Below the pieces are notes generated by a model. That model did not search any database. It had not been told where the DNA came from and saw nothing but the letters and a program-made list of their open reading frames with translations. Both the position numbers and the translations under genes were made by a program. From Xenopus tropicalis (taxonomy: Eukaryota > Chordata > Amphibia > Anura > Pipidae), in assembly GCF_000004195.4 (NCBI RefSeq), contig NC_030681.2, positions 28,162,982 to 28,226,981 on the forward strand: a DNA stretch of 64,000 bases, in the 5' to 3' direction. Below, one piece after another: positions 1-11,700 of the stretch (its first letter is position 1; every line of letters starts with the position of its first letter).

Positions 1-735
1 GGATGCCTATATAATCTGTAACATTTTAAAAATAAAAACCCTCCCTACCGCCACCTGATCATACCTATACAAATCTGGTGGCGGAGCTGGAGGGGTGAGA
101 GTTTAGAGGGCGACATAAGGGGGAATGTGATGTGCGTGACTTCGCTTCCACACCTTGCAGTAGTGTTCAGGTCTAGTGCTTAGATTGGCAAAAACAAATA
201 CTGCCCTGGCTAGCCTTGTATTCATGGGAGGCACCACAGTTGTCAGAGCACAGAGACCTGTGGCAATTCAACTAGGCTGGAAGCAGGCCTGGATTTGTGG
301 CAAGGCCATCTGCCATTGACTTCTACCTGATCTTGGCAAGTTTCAGCTGGTGAATTGCCGGATATGGATTTTTAGCCGTCTTGATGCATAGTAAACAGCG
401 CCAGATTTCTCATCTGGGCGCCCCAAGGCCACCCCCCTTCATCGCCTACCCCCCCGCATGAGCGAACAACCCCCCCCCAAGCAGAAATTTTAACTTACAT
501 ACGGAGCAGTGGGGAGAGGTCCCCGTTGTTCTGTATAGGAGCAAAATTTCAAAACTTAGGCGTGGAAATATAGCAACCTCACCAAGTTTCACCCAGGTGG
601 AAGGTGAGGACACTGGGAACCATAGCAAGCAGGCATTACTGTATAGGGAGCCAGGGGCCTAGTCAAGAGTTTGACTGTTGGACTGCCCTGATCTATTTAG
701 GATCACTGGGGGTGGTGTCTAACAAATTGGCACTT
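1..735. other. Unassigned non-coding DNA
   Basis: There is no open frame of interest and no recognisable element ends. A short C-rich stretch (446-480) is the only compositional feature. Confidence 0.5.
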
Positions 736-1010
736 TAAAGGGGAACTCCATATTCTGAACTAAAATTTGCTAAAGGGCCCACACAACACATAAAATCCTA
801 ATATACCTATGACCTAATCTATTCCTTCAAAATGTATGAATAAATACCATTTCTGTATGCTGCAATACAGCTGCAAAACAGCTCTTCTCTTTCTGCAGCA
901 TTTGAAATCCTGGTAAGGGAGGAGGGACTAAAACAATGATGTTACAAATTGTAACAACTTCTCCACAGTTTACAGATAGCATGCATAAACTACAAAACCC
1001 ACAATGCATT
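736..1010 (+). mobile_element. TTAA-type MITE fragment
   Basis: The piece begins TTAAAGGGGAACTCC and runs through GAATAAATACCATTT, GGGACTAAAAC and TGTTACAAATTGTAAC. The same sequence, inverted and split by a large insertion, is found at 52723-55908, which shows it is a repeat family. The TTAAAGG start is typical of frog T2-type, piggyBac-like MITEs. Confidence 0.6.
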
Positions 1011-1984
1011 GCACTGTGACGTTCCTTTCCTCTCCAGATCAGCAGAAGAACAAGGGGCCAAGCTTAGGTAACTGTTTCAAACCATTTTATTTCATTAAGA
1101 AAAAGCTGCATATTTTTAATTGATGTATATTGCAAAGTTGATTGAAATTATGTTTGCTTTCTAAAAAGGTTAAGTTGTGTGGAGTTTAATTTAACATAAA
1201 AACGAAATAAAATATGCATATAAGAATTAAAAATCGATTGATTGAGTAACTTCAGCCATTGGCTGCTGCTGGGTGCCAGGAGTTGTAGTATAGCAACAGT
1301 TGGCAGGGGATGTGGATTTGTGCTTTAGAACTGTACTGGCCTTGCAGAATAATAATGAAAATAAAATTAAGTTATACATTACATTCGCATGGATAAGACT
1401 GCAAGGGATTCTCTGCCTTTAACCCTAGGACCCTGGCAGTTACATGTTTTATGTTTCAGGTCTTCCTTCCTCTGAACACCTAAACAAAGCTTAAATGCGG
1501 CAAAATGTAGCTGATGGGCTTCAGGTTCTGGCAGCTTCCTGGCACTTTCTCCTCACATTGTATAATATATTCAGTCAGTTAGAAGATATTGCTCGAGGGA
1601 AGAGCAAAGCTAATTTAAAAAAAATGAAATTATACAATACCTGTTAAAAAAATAACTCTGGCGATGGAAATTGTCTGACAAAAGCGGCAGCACACATGAG
1701 CTCCTTTCCTTTAACTGTGCAATAGAAACGGTTTGAATGAGATATCGAGTGAGCTTGTTTAACATGAGTGGGGCAATTTCTAAAGCAAGAGAGAATCCAT
1801 CTTCTCCAATGTTATCAATTGGAACGCTGGCGGCTCACAGCTCACCCTCTTGCTTAATGGTAATACTTTGCTGGGGGTGCTTGTCAATATTGAATATTAG
1901 CCAGTATGCAGAAAAGTTAGGGTTTTTTTGCTAATTAAAATAAGGTTATTCTGCTGCAGGGTTAAGCAAACAAGCAGCAGTACC
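1011..1984. other. Unassigned non-coding DNA
   Basis: AT-rich sequence without coding signals. A GGGTGCCAGGAGTTGTAGTA motif near 1270, of a kind common in frog repeats, suggests old MITE debris. Confidence 0.4.
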
Positions 1985-1989
1985 AACTA

Positions 1990-4900
1990 GAAAGGGAAGT
2001 TTGAGAACAAACTTCGTGTTGGGTTGAACAACGTGAAGTCACTGAATCTGATCTGTTGTTGGCTCCGCCCACTTTTTCTAACCTTGGACCACAATTATAT
2101 AGTAAAAACCACTGTGCAAAGTTTGGGGCCCCTGGTTTTAATAGTGTCTGAATGGCAGCAATTTAAATTTCCCCACTGAAAGTCAACGAGTGACATCTGA
2201 TTGGCGGTTGGTGGCTCCGCCCACTTTTTCTAACCTGGAACTGCAGTTACCCAGTGACTAACTCTGCAAAGTTTAGGGACTCTAGGATTAATAGTTAAAT
2301 AATGGCAGCATTTTAAATTTAAACCAATAAAAGTCAATAGGTAAATTGTGGTTGGTGGGTGTGCCCACTTTTTCTAACCTTGAGTCACCCAGACACAAAC
2401 AGTGGGCACCCAGGCATAAATAGTGTGAGAATGGCAGCATTTTAAATTTAAACCAATAAATTCAATGGATGAAAGCTGATTGGCTGTTAGTGGCCAAACC
2501 CACTTTTCCTATTTTTGAACTGCAGTCCCCCCAGTGACCAACTCTGCAAAGTTTGGGGACTCAGGCATAAAAATTGTGAGACTCACAGCATTTTACACTT
2601 CACCATTGAAAGTAAATAGGAGAAATGTGATTGGCTGTTGGTGGCTCTACCCACTTTTTTCTAACTTTGAATGGCAAATACCCAGTGACTAACTCTGAAA
2701 AGTTTAACAACCCTGCAATTAATACTTAAAAAATGGCATCAATTTAAATATAAACCAATAAAATTTAATGGGTGGAAATGGATTGGCTGTTGGTGGCTCC
2801 GCCCACTTGTTCTAACCCTGAATATGTAGTCATCCAGTGACTGACTGTGAAAAGTTTTGGAACCCTGGCATAAATAGTGTGAGAAAGGCAGCTTTTTAAA
2901 TTTAAACAAAAAAATAGGTAAAAAATCAATAGGTGAAGTCTGATTGGCTATTGGTGGCCCCACCCACTTTTAAAAACCTAAAAATGCAGTCCCCTAGTGA
3001 CCCTGGTATTAATACTGTGAGAATGGCAGCAGGCTGAATTTCCCCATTGAAAATCAATAGTTAAAATGTGATTGGCTGTTGGTGACTCCCTTGGAACCGC
3101 AGTTACCTGGTGACTAGCTCTGCAAAGTTTAGGGACCTTAGTACTAATATTTAAACAATGGCAGCAGTTTAAATTTAAACATACAGTATGAAGTCTATAG
3201 GTGAAATCTGATTGGCTGTTGTTGGCCCCGCCCACTTTTCCAAACTTGGAACATAGTCACCCAGTGACAAATTGTGCAAAGTTTGGGGACCCTGACATTA
3301 AACATGTGAGAAAGGCAGCAGTTAAAATTTCCCCACTAAAAACAGCGAAAGAAATGTGATTGGCTTATGGAGGCCCCGCCTACTGTTTCTAACCTTGAGT
3401 GCGTAGTCACCCACTGACTCGCTGTGCAAAGTTTGGGAACCCTGGCATCAAACCAATACAATTTAATAGGTGAAATCTCATTGGCTGTTGGTGGCTCCGC
3501 CCAACTAACACTGCAGCTCCCTAGTGTACAACTGTGAAAAGTTTGGGGACCCTGGTGTTAGTACTGTGAAAATGGCAGCAGGTTAAATTTCCCCATTAAA
3601 AGTCAATTGGTAAAATCTGATTGGCTGTTGGTTGCTCTGCCCACTGTAAAAAAAACCCAAAAAACCTGAATACGTAATCACCCAGTGACTGACTGTGCAG
3701 TTTGGGAACCCTGGTATCAAACCAATAAAATTCAATAGGTAAAATTTGATTGGCTGTTGGTGGCTCCGCCCACTTTTCAAAACTAAAACTGCAGTCCCCT
3801 AGAGACCAACTGTGAAAAGTTTGGGGACCCCTGGTGTTAATACTGTGAGAATGGCAGCAGGTTGGATTTCCCCATTGAAAGTCTGATTGGCTGTTGGTGA
3901 CTCCGCCCACTTTTCTTTAAAAAAACAAAACAAAACTTGAATGTGTAGTCACCCAGTGACAAACTGTGCAAAGTTTGGGGACCCTGACATTAAACATGTG
4001 AGAATGGCAGCAGTTGAAATTTCCCCACTGAAAACAATGAAAGAAATGGGATTGGCTTTTGGCAGCCCCGCCCACTTTTTCTAACCTCGAGTACGAAGTC
4101 ACGCAGTGACTGACTGTGCAAAGTTTGCGAACCCTGGCACATAACCAATAAAATTCAATAGGTGAAATCTGATTGGCTGTTGGTAGCCCCGCCCACTTTT
4201 ACAAAACTAAAACTGTAGTCCTCTAGTGCAGTGTTTTTCAACCTTTTTTGGGCAAAGGCACACTTGTTTCATGAAAAAAATCACGAGGCACACCACCATT
4301 AGAAAATGTTAAAAAATTTATCTCTATGCCTATATTGACTATATATAAAGTAATTCTCTTGAATAGGAATCAAATAAACACAAAGAAAGTATTTTACAAT
4401 TACTTTATTATGAAATATTAAGTAAACAAAATAGTGAAAAATTTTCTCCACAAACCCACCCCCCCACTGATTTTTTTTTTTTTTTTTTATACACACAAAA
4501 ATGTTATATTATATATATATTATTATTAATTGTATTCTTACATGTCAGGCTGTCTTGGGGTGCGGCATCCAGGGGTGTCCCGGGATTGTCCTCCGGTGGG
4601 GAGTAGGGTGGCTGTGCATGGGCCTGGCCCCTGGTGGATCTGGTCTGTCGGGGCAGGGCCTGGGCAGTTGCTCCCCCCGGTTGGGTTGTGCCAGGGCAGG
4701 ATAGTGCTGCCTCTCCTCTCTGGTTGCTCCGCCCTCCTGGATCCGATGCCGGATGACGTCACAGGCAGTGACGATTTCCAGGCATCAGGGAGCCAGGAAG
4801 TGGAAGGTGTCCCAGAGGGGACCGCACCTACGGCACACCAGGCAACATCTCGCGGCACAGGAACAGCGGTTGAAAAATGCTGCTCTAGTGACCAACTGTG

Positions 4901-6430
4901 AAAAGCTTGGGGACCCTGGTGTTATTACTGTGAGAATGGCAGCAGGTTGGATTTCCCCATGTAAAGTCAATAGGTAAACTCTGATTGGCTGTTGGTGGCT
5001 CCACCCACTTACAAAAAACCTTAAATGCGTAGTCACCCAGTGACTGACTATGCAAAGTTTGGTAACCCTGGCAACAAACCAATAAAAATCAATAGGTGAA
5101 ATCTGATTGGCTGTTGGTGGCTCTGCCCACTTTTTCTTACCCCTGGTTTTAATACTGTGAGAATGGCAGCAGGTTGAATTTCCCCATTTAAAGTCAATAG
5201 GTAAAATCTGCTTGGCTGTTGGTGGCTCCACCCACTTACAAAAATACAAAAAACCTTAAATGCGTAGTCACCCAGTGACTGACTATGCAAAGTTTGGTAA
5301 CCCTGGCAACAAACCAATAAAAATCAATAGGTGAAATCTGATTGGCTGTTGGTGGCTCCACCCACTTTTTCTTACCCCTGGTGTTATTACTGTGAGAATA
5401 GCAGCAGGTTGAATTTCCCCATTGAAAGTCAATAGGTAAAATCTGATTATGTTATTACTGTGAGAATGGCAAGTAATAGGTAAAATCTGATTGGCTGTTC
5501 ACAGCTCCGCCCACTTTTGGGCATCCAACAATCATCATATTTTTATTCAGGCTGAACCCATGACTGTGTGATTCAAGTTTGGGGAGTGTCGCCTCAAAGC
5601 TATAAGATTGGCATCATTTTCAATTTCCCCATAAAAGTCAATGGGTAAAATTTGATTGGCTATTGTTGGCCCCTCCCACTTTATGGTTTTTTTAAAAAAA
5701 AAACTTGAATGCGTAGTCACCCAGTGAGTGACTGTGCAAAGTTTGGGAACCCCCGCATCAAACCAATAAAAATCAATAGGTGAAATTTGATTGGCTGTTG
5801 GTGGCTCCGCCCACTTTTCAAATCTAAAACTGCAGTCCCTTAGTGACCAAGTTTAAAAAGTTTGGGGACCCTGGTGTTCATACTGTGAGACTGGCAGTAG
5901 GTTAAATTTCCGCCAAATCAATAGGTAAAATCTGATTGGCTGTTCACAGATCTGCCCACTTTGGGCATCCAATAATCATCCTATTTTCATTCAGGCTGAG
6001 CCCATGACTGTGTGATTCAAGTTTAGGGAGTGTAGCCTCAAAGCTGTAAGATTGGCATCAGTCAATGGTTGCAATTTGATTGGCTGTTGTCGGCCCCTCC
6101 CACTTTGGGGTCATTCAACAAATGTTGCTGTTTCATTCGGGGTGACCCCATGATTATGTTATTCAGGTTTGGGGGGTGTAGCTTCAAAGCTGTAAGTGTG
6201 GCAGCAGTTTGAAAATCTTCCCTGTCAAAGTCAATGGGAAAATTGGGGTGTTCAGAGCGGCGCCACAAAAAGACGGGGGGCCGGATCGCTTAGAAAAGCA
6301 CAAGCAACCTTCTCCGCTATAGGGCAAAGATGTGTGGGGAGTTTGGGTGTTGTACCCCTAAAACTGTAGGAGGAGTAGTGTTTAGAAAATGGGGGGCGCT
6401 AAGAATAAGAAGCGGAAGAATAAGCCAGAG
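1990..6430 (+). mobile_element. Array element A: tandem units with CCAAT and GC boxes
   Basis: The piece starts near AACTAGAAAGGGAAG followed by GTGTTGGGTTG, which reappears inverted at the far end of the second copy (14852), suggesting terminal inverted repeats. The body is about 24 diverged units of roughly 120-150 bp. Each unit has AGTTTGGGGACCCTGG, GTGAGAATGGCAGCA, a segment like TTTCCCCATTGAAAGTCAAT, then TCTGATTGGCTGTTGGTGG and CTCCGCCCACTTTT. In this copy the 3' end breaks off at about 6430. A hAT element is inserted at 4229-4882. No coding sequence was seen; small frames come from the repeats. Confidence 0.8.
4229..4882 (+). mobile_element. Non-autonomous hAT element with 8-bp target duplication
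   Basis: The ends are CAGTGTTTTTCAACC and GGTTGAAAAATGCTG. The flanking CTCTAGTG occurs at both 4221-4228 and 4883-4890, a perfect 8-bp target-site duplication typical of hAT transposons. The interior has an AT-rich left half (with a T-run at 4470-4489) and a GC-rich right half; overlapping frames in the GC-rich half have no family resemblance. It inserted into array element A and is therefore younger. Confidence 0.9.
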
Positions 6431-7513
6431 GGATAATAATGGGTTGGCTCTGTGATGGGAGCTGACTTCATACTTAGGGGTGTGACAGTTGGTTCAGTCT
6501 GTTGGTTGCCACTGGGATGAGAGGTAAGAGCACACCCCTTCTGAGAGATTTTTGGCCAAATAACCCTAATTTTAGCTAACAAAATGGGGATAAGTAGATG
6601 GATGCCGCCCCCCCAGACTAGGGGATGTTGTTTCTTTTACTGATTTTAGTGAATGTGGAGAATTTTCCCCTAAAATGGGCTTTGGAGATGCCTTTAATCT
6701 TAGCGCTGGTTGGCAGGGCTGGGTGTAAGGCTGGTTGGGAGACACAGAGCCAGGGTTTGGCAGTGACTGTATGCAGGGCACTTTTTCCCACTGGAAATCC
6801 CCATAAAAAGATAACATTTGCCGCATCATAAAATACTTTCTTTTTGTTCCCAGAATTGACAGGCTCCAAAGAATTGTGCCCCTCTGTCCCCAGGTACCTG
6901 CCCTTATATACCAACCTTATCCTGTCACTGACTGTAACGGAATAAATACCAGGACTTTGGCCTCTGTCTTTTATATCCTTGCCCCGCATTAATTGCTTCC
7001 TATGGCAGAGGGGCAGTTACCAACACTGGGCAGTATTGCTTGTATAGTTCTACCTTCTGCCTAGGGGCAATCATGCCCAGTGTTGATAAATGAGCCCAAC
7101 TGTAATTTCCCTTTCTGCCTCCAACAGGCACTTATACTTATTATAGGCACAGGGTGTAATTTACTATTTCTTACTACTGAAGAGGCTGAATCTCAATCAG
7201 TAGATAAGAAATTATGGTGATGCCCCTTAGAGGAATGATCAAAGCTAAATGCTGATTTGTTGCTACTAGCAACATCACTTTTGTCTGTGGTTCATAAATA
7301 TAAAATATTAACTGGTTGCTATAGTCATTAGCCCCGGCAACATGAAACCAAGCTTTATTGTCTGGCAAAATATTGTTAATGTGAGAATGGTTTCTTCCTG
7401 AGAGAATAGCACCAATGCACTATAGGTTGGGCCATGTCCTGTCCTCATTTCAACTGTACCAACACTCACTTACTGTATGGTATGAACTGAGCTCTAATGC
7501 TTTCATGTTACAG
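6431..7513. other. Unassigned stretch
   Basis: This is mixed non-coding DNA. A minus-strand frame at 6618-6989 has no recognisable domain, and a plus-strand frame opposes it. No promoter or clear repeat boundary was seen. Confidence 0.4.
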
Positions 7514-7603
7514 GAACAACTGGAAGAGCCGGAGAGGAATTATAATTCCCTGTGCAGCGAAGCCACTCTGTGTCCAGTAGGTGCCACTATTATTAACACT
7601 AAG
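7514..7603 (+). other. Candidate internal exon (90 nt)
   Basis: The stretch is preceded by a pyrimidine-biased tract ending TTCATGTTACAG and followed by AAG|GTAAGTG, a near-consensus donor. It is open in the frame that begins EQLEEPERNYNSLCSEATLC and is exactly 30 codons, phase 0. I do not recognise the peptide, and no neighbouring exon of the same gene was found. It could be a real exon of a gene with long introns or a chance arrangement. Confidence 0.25.
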
Positions 7604-7836
7604 GTAAGTGACCAAAATGTAAAGTGCAGCAAGAGGATTAACCCATTAAGGTAAGTGACCAAAATGTAAAGTGCAGCAAGAGGAATATTAACCCATTAAG
7701 GTAAGTGACCAAAATGTAAAGTGCAGCAAGAGGATTAACCCATTAAGGTAAGTGACCAAAATGTAAAGTGCAGCAAGAGGATTAACCCATTAAGGTAAGT
7801 GACCAAAATGTAAAGTGCAGCAAGAGCACAGAAGAT
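7604..7836 (+). repeat. 47-bp tandem repeat, five copies, each starting with a splice donor
   Basis: The unit begins GTAAGTGACCAAAATGTAAA and ends AACCCATTAAG. Copies start at 7604, 7651, 7701 (after a unit with a 3-bp insertion), 7748 and 7795; the last is incomplete. The first four copies are nearly identical, suggesting recent expansion. Confidence 0.9.
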
Positions 7837-7959
7837 TTACCTGCCCACTTACCGACATACCAACCCACACTAACACACGCACCCAAGCCCACATAGACAC
7901 ACGCACTCATCTGTGACCAAAAACCCTTATACTGGCCCCATGTTTAGCCAGTGCATGTT

Positions 7960-8700
7960 AGCCAAGATGGTGGCAGCCCATTGTTCTGTTTTCCCGCCGA
8001 AAGGGTTTTAAACAAAGAAGCTCCCAGAAGTCCCCTCCAGAGGAGCTGGGCAAGTCCCTCCTAGGTTAAACCCCTCCCCAAATGATGCTGCAGGGGACCC
8101 TGTCAATTGGACCTGCTAGGGTTGGGTTAAGCAGAAGCAGGGTCAGCCTCCTAACCAATCAATCCTAGGGGGTGTGGAAAAGAGGGGAGGTACCAGCAGC
8201 AGGGTAGAAAAACCAGAGGTTGGGGGTGGAGAAGGAGCTTTTGGTTCATCTGGGTGTAACCTCGCTACGGCAGGACACCCTCCCCTGCGGTTCCTTGGAA
8301 TCCACCCCAGCTCTGGCAGGAAGATTCCCTCCAACTGGATTACCCTAACCCCTGCGGAAGGACTGTTTGCCCTGGAACCAAGGTAGTGCATTTTCTGTGG
8401 AACTACCCAGAAAGGAACTTTGTTTATTCCCATTGGAACTGCCTGGGGAGGCTACCCAGGTAATTGTGGACTGTCTGGGTGGGACACCTTTGTGTATTGG
8501 GGCTGGGAGACTCTGCTGTGCAGAGGGGGGTTGCCCTGAAGACTTCCTGAAGGAGGATTTGATGTGATTGGGACTTGTGGACCTTCCATGCGTATTGCCC
8601 TTTCCCTGTTTATCTACGTTTGGTTGTAATAAACCCCTGTGAAACAACCCTTGTGGCACGTGTGGTATTTCCCTGATTGTGCTAGCGGCTCATACGTCAT
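7960..8700 (+). mobile_element. Probable solo LTR of a retrotransposon
   Basis: The roughly 740-bp block starts near TGTTAGCCAAGATGG. It has a GC-rich body and an AATAAA signal at 8628-8633 followed by a short GT-rich stretch, an LTR-like order. No internal retroviral genes are adjacent. The edges are not firm, because no target-site duplication could be found. Confidence 0.45.
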
Positions 8701-8704
8701 GTGA

Positions 8705-11700
8705 CTTCATCTACTGACACGCACCCACACCATCACACCAACCCACTTCCTCACCATCACAACCACCCCTTCACCGTCACACCCTCCACCCCACCCCTTA
8801 ACTGTCCCACCCACCCCATCACCGTCACACCCACCCCATCACCATCACACCCACCCACCCCATCACCGTCACACCCACCCACCCACCCCATCACCGTCAC
8901 ACCCACCCACCCACCCCATCACCGTCACACCCACCCACCCACCCCATCACCGTCACACCCACCCACCCACCCCATCACCGTCACACCCACCCACCCACCC
9001 CATCACCGTCACACCCACCCACCCACCCCATCACCGTCACACCCACCCACCCACCCCATCACCGTCACATCCACCCACCCCACCCCATCACCGTCACACC
9101 CACCCCCCACCCCATCACCGTCACACCCACCCCCCCACCCCATCACCGTCACACCCACCCCCCCACCCCATCACCGTCACACCCACCCCCCACCCCATCA
9201 CCGTCACACCCACCCCATCACCGTCACACCCACCCCATCACCGTCACACCCACCCCATCACCGTCACAACCACCCACCCCATCACCGTCACACCCACCCC
9301 ATCACCGTCACATCCACCCACCCACCCCATCACCGTCACACCCACCCATCACCGTCACACCCACCCCATCACCGTCACAACCACCCACCCCATCACCGTC
9401 ACACCCACCCCATCACCGTCACATCCACCCACCCACCCCATCACCGTCACACCCACCCCCCCACCCCATCACGTCACACCCACCCCCCACCCCATCACCG
9501 TCACACCCACCCCATCACCGTCACACCCACCCACCCCATCACCGTCACACCCACCCACCCACCCACCCCATCACCGTCACACCCACCCACCCCATCACCG
9601 TCACACCCACCCCCCCACCCCATCACCGTCACACCCATCACCGTCACCCCATCACCGTCACACCCACCCCCCCACCCCATCACCGTCACACCCACCCCCC
9701 ACCCCATCACCGTCACACCCACCCCCCCACCCCATCACCGTCACACCCGCCCCCCCACCCCATCACCGTCACACCCACCACCCCACCCCATCACCGTCAC
9801 ACCCACCACCCCATCACCGTCACACCCACCCACCCACCCCATCACCGTCACAACCCACCCACCCACACCCACCCACCCCATCACCGTCACACCCACCCAC
9901 CCACCCCATCACCGTCACACCCACCCACCCCATCACCGTCACACCCACCCACCCCATCACCATCACACCCACCCACCCCATCACACCCACCCACCCCATC
10001 ACACCCACCCACCCCATCACCATCACACCCACCCACCCCATCACCGTCACACACCCACCCACCCCATCACACCCACCCACCCCATCACACCCACCCCATC
10101 ACCGTCGTACCCACCCACCCCATCACCGTCACACCCACCCACCCCATCACCGTCACACCCACCCCATCACCGTCACACCCACCCCGTCACACCCACCCAC
10201 CCCATCACCGTCACACCCACCCACCCACCCCATCACCATCACATCCACCCACCCACCCCATCACCGTCACACCCACCCACCCACCCCATCACCGTCACAC
10301 CCACCCACCCACCCCATCACCGTCACACCCACCCCATCACCGTCACACCCACCCCATCACCGTCACACCCACCCACCCCATCACCGTCACAACCCACCCA
10401 CCCCATCACCGTCACACCCACCCACCCACCCCATCACCGTCACACCCACCCACCCACCCCATCACCGTCACACCCACCCACCCACCCCATCACCGTCACA
10501 CCCACCCACCCACCCCATCACCGTCACACCCACCCACCCACCCCATCACCGTCACACCCACCCACCCCATCACCGTCACACCCACCCACCCACCCCATCA
10601 CCGTCACACCCACCCACCCACCCCATCACCGTCACACCCACCCACCCCATCACCGTCACAACCCACCCACCCACCCCATCACCATCACACCCACCCACCC
10701 CATCACCGTCACACCCACCCACCCACCCCATCACCGTCACACCACCCCATCACCGTCACACCCACCCACCCCATCACCATCACACCCACCCCATCACACC
10801 CACCCACCCCATCACACCCACCCACCCACCCCATCACCATCACACCCACCCACCCCATCACCATCACACCCACCCACCCCATCACCGTCACACCCACCCA
10901 CCCACCCACCCCATCACACCCACCCACCCACCCCATCACACCCACCCACCCCATCCCATCACACCCACCCCATCACCGTCACACCCACCCACACCGTCAC
11001 ACCCCACCCACCCACCCAATCACCGTCACACCCACCCACCCGCATCACCGTCACACCCACCCACCCCATCACCGTCACACCCACCCCATCACCGTCACAC
11101 CCACCCCGTCACACCCACCCACCCCATCACCGTCACACCCACCCCACCCCACCCCATCCACCGTCACACCCACCCACCCACCCATCACCGTCACACCCAC
11201 CCACCCACCCACCCATCACCGTCACACCCACCCACCCACCCCATCACCGTCACACCCACCACCCCATCACCGTCACACCCACCCCATCACCGTCACACCC
11301 ACCCCGTCACACCCACCCACCCCATCACCGTCACACCCACCCACCCACCCCATCACCGTCACACCCACCCACCCACCCCATCACCGTCACACCCACCCAC
11401 CCCCATCACCGTCACACCCACCCCACCCCATCACCGTCACACCCACCCACCCCATCACCGTCACACCCACCCACCCACCCCATCACCGTCACACCCACCC
11501 ACCCCATCACCGTCACACCCACCCACCCACCCCATCACCGTCACACCCACCCACCCTATCACCGTCACACCCACCCACCCACCCCATCACCGTCACACCC
11601 ACCCACCCCATCACCGTCACACCCACCCACCCACCCCATCACCGTCACACCCACCCACCCCATCACCGTCACACCCACCCACCCACCCCATCACCGTCAC

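Noticed and set aside
4530..4901. Overlapping frames in the GC-rich half of a hAT element
   Set aside because: They read through the element end into the host repeat, on both strands, and do not resemble hAT transposase.
2739..6268. Minus-strand frames repeating PTANQILPIDF-like text
   Set aside because: They are translations of array element A units and repeat with the unit, not a protein family.
6618..6989. Minus-strand frame of 123 codons
   Set aside because: No domain, start context, splice signals or repeats of coding type were found; another frame opposes it on the plus strand.
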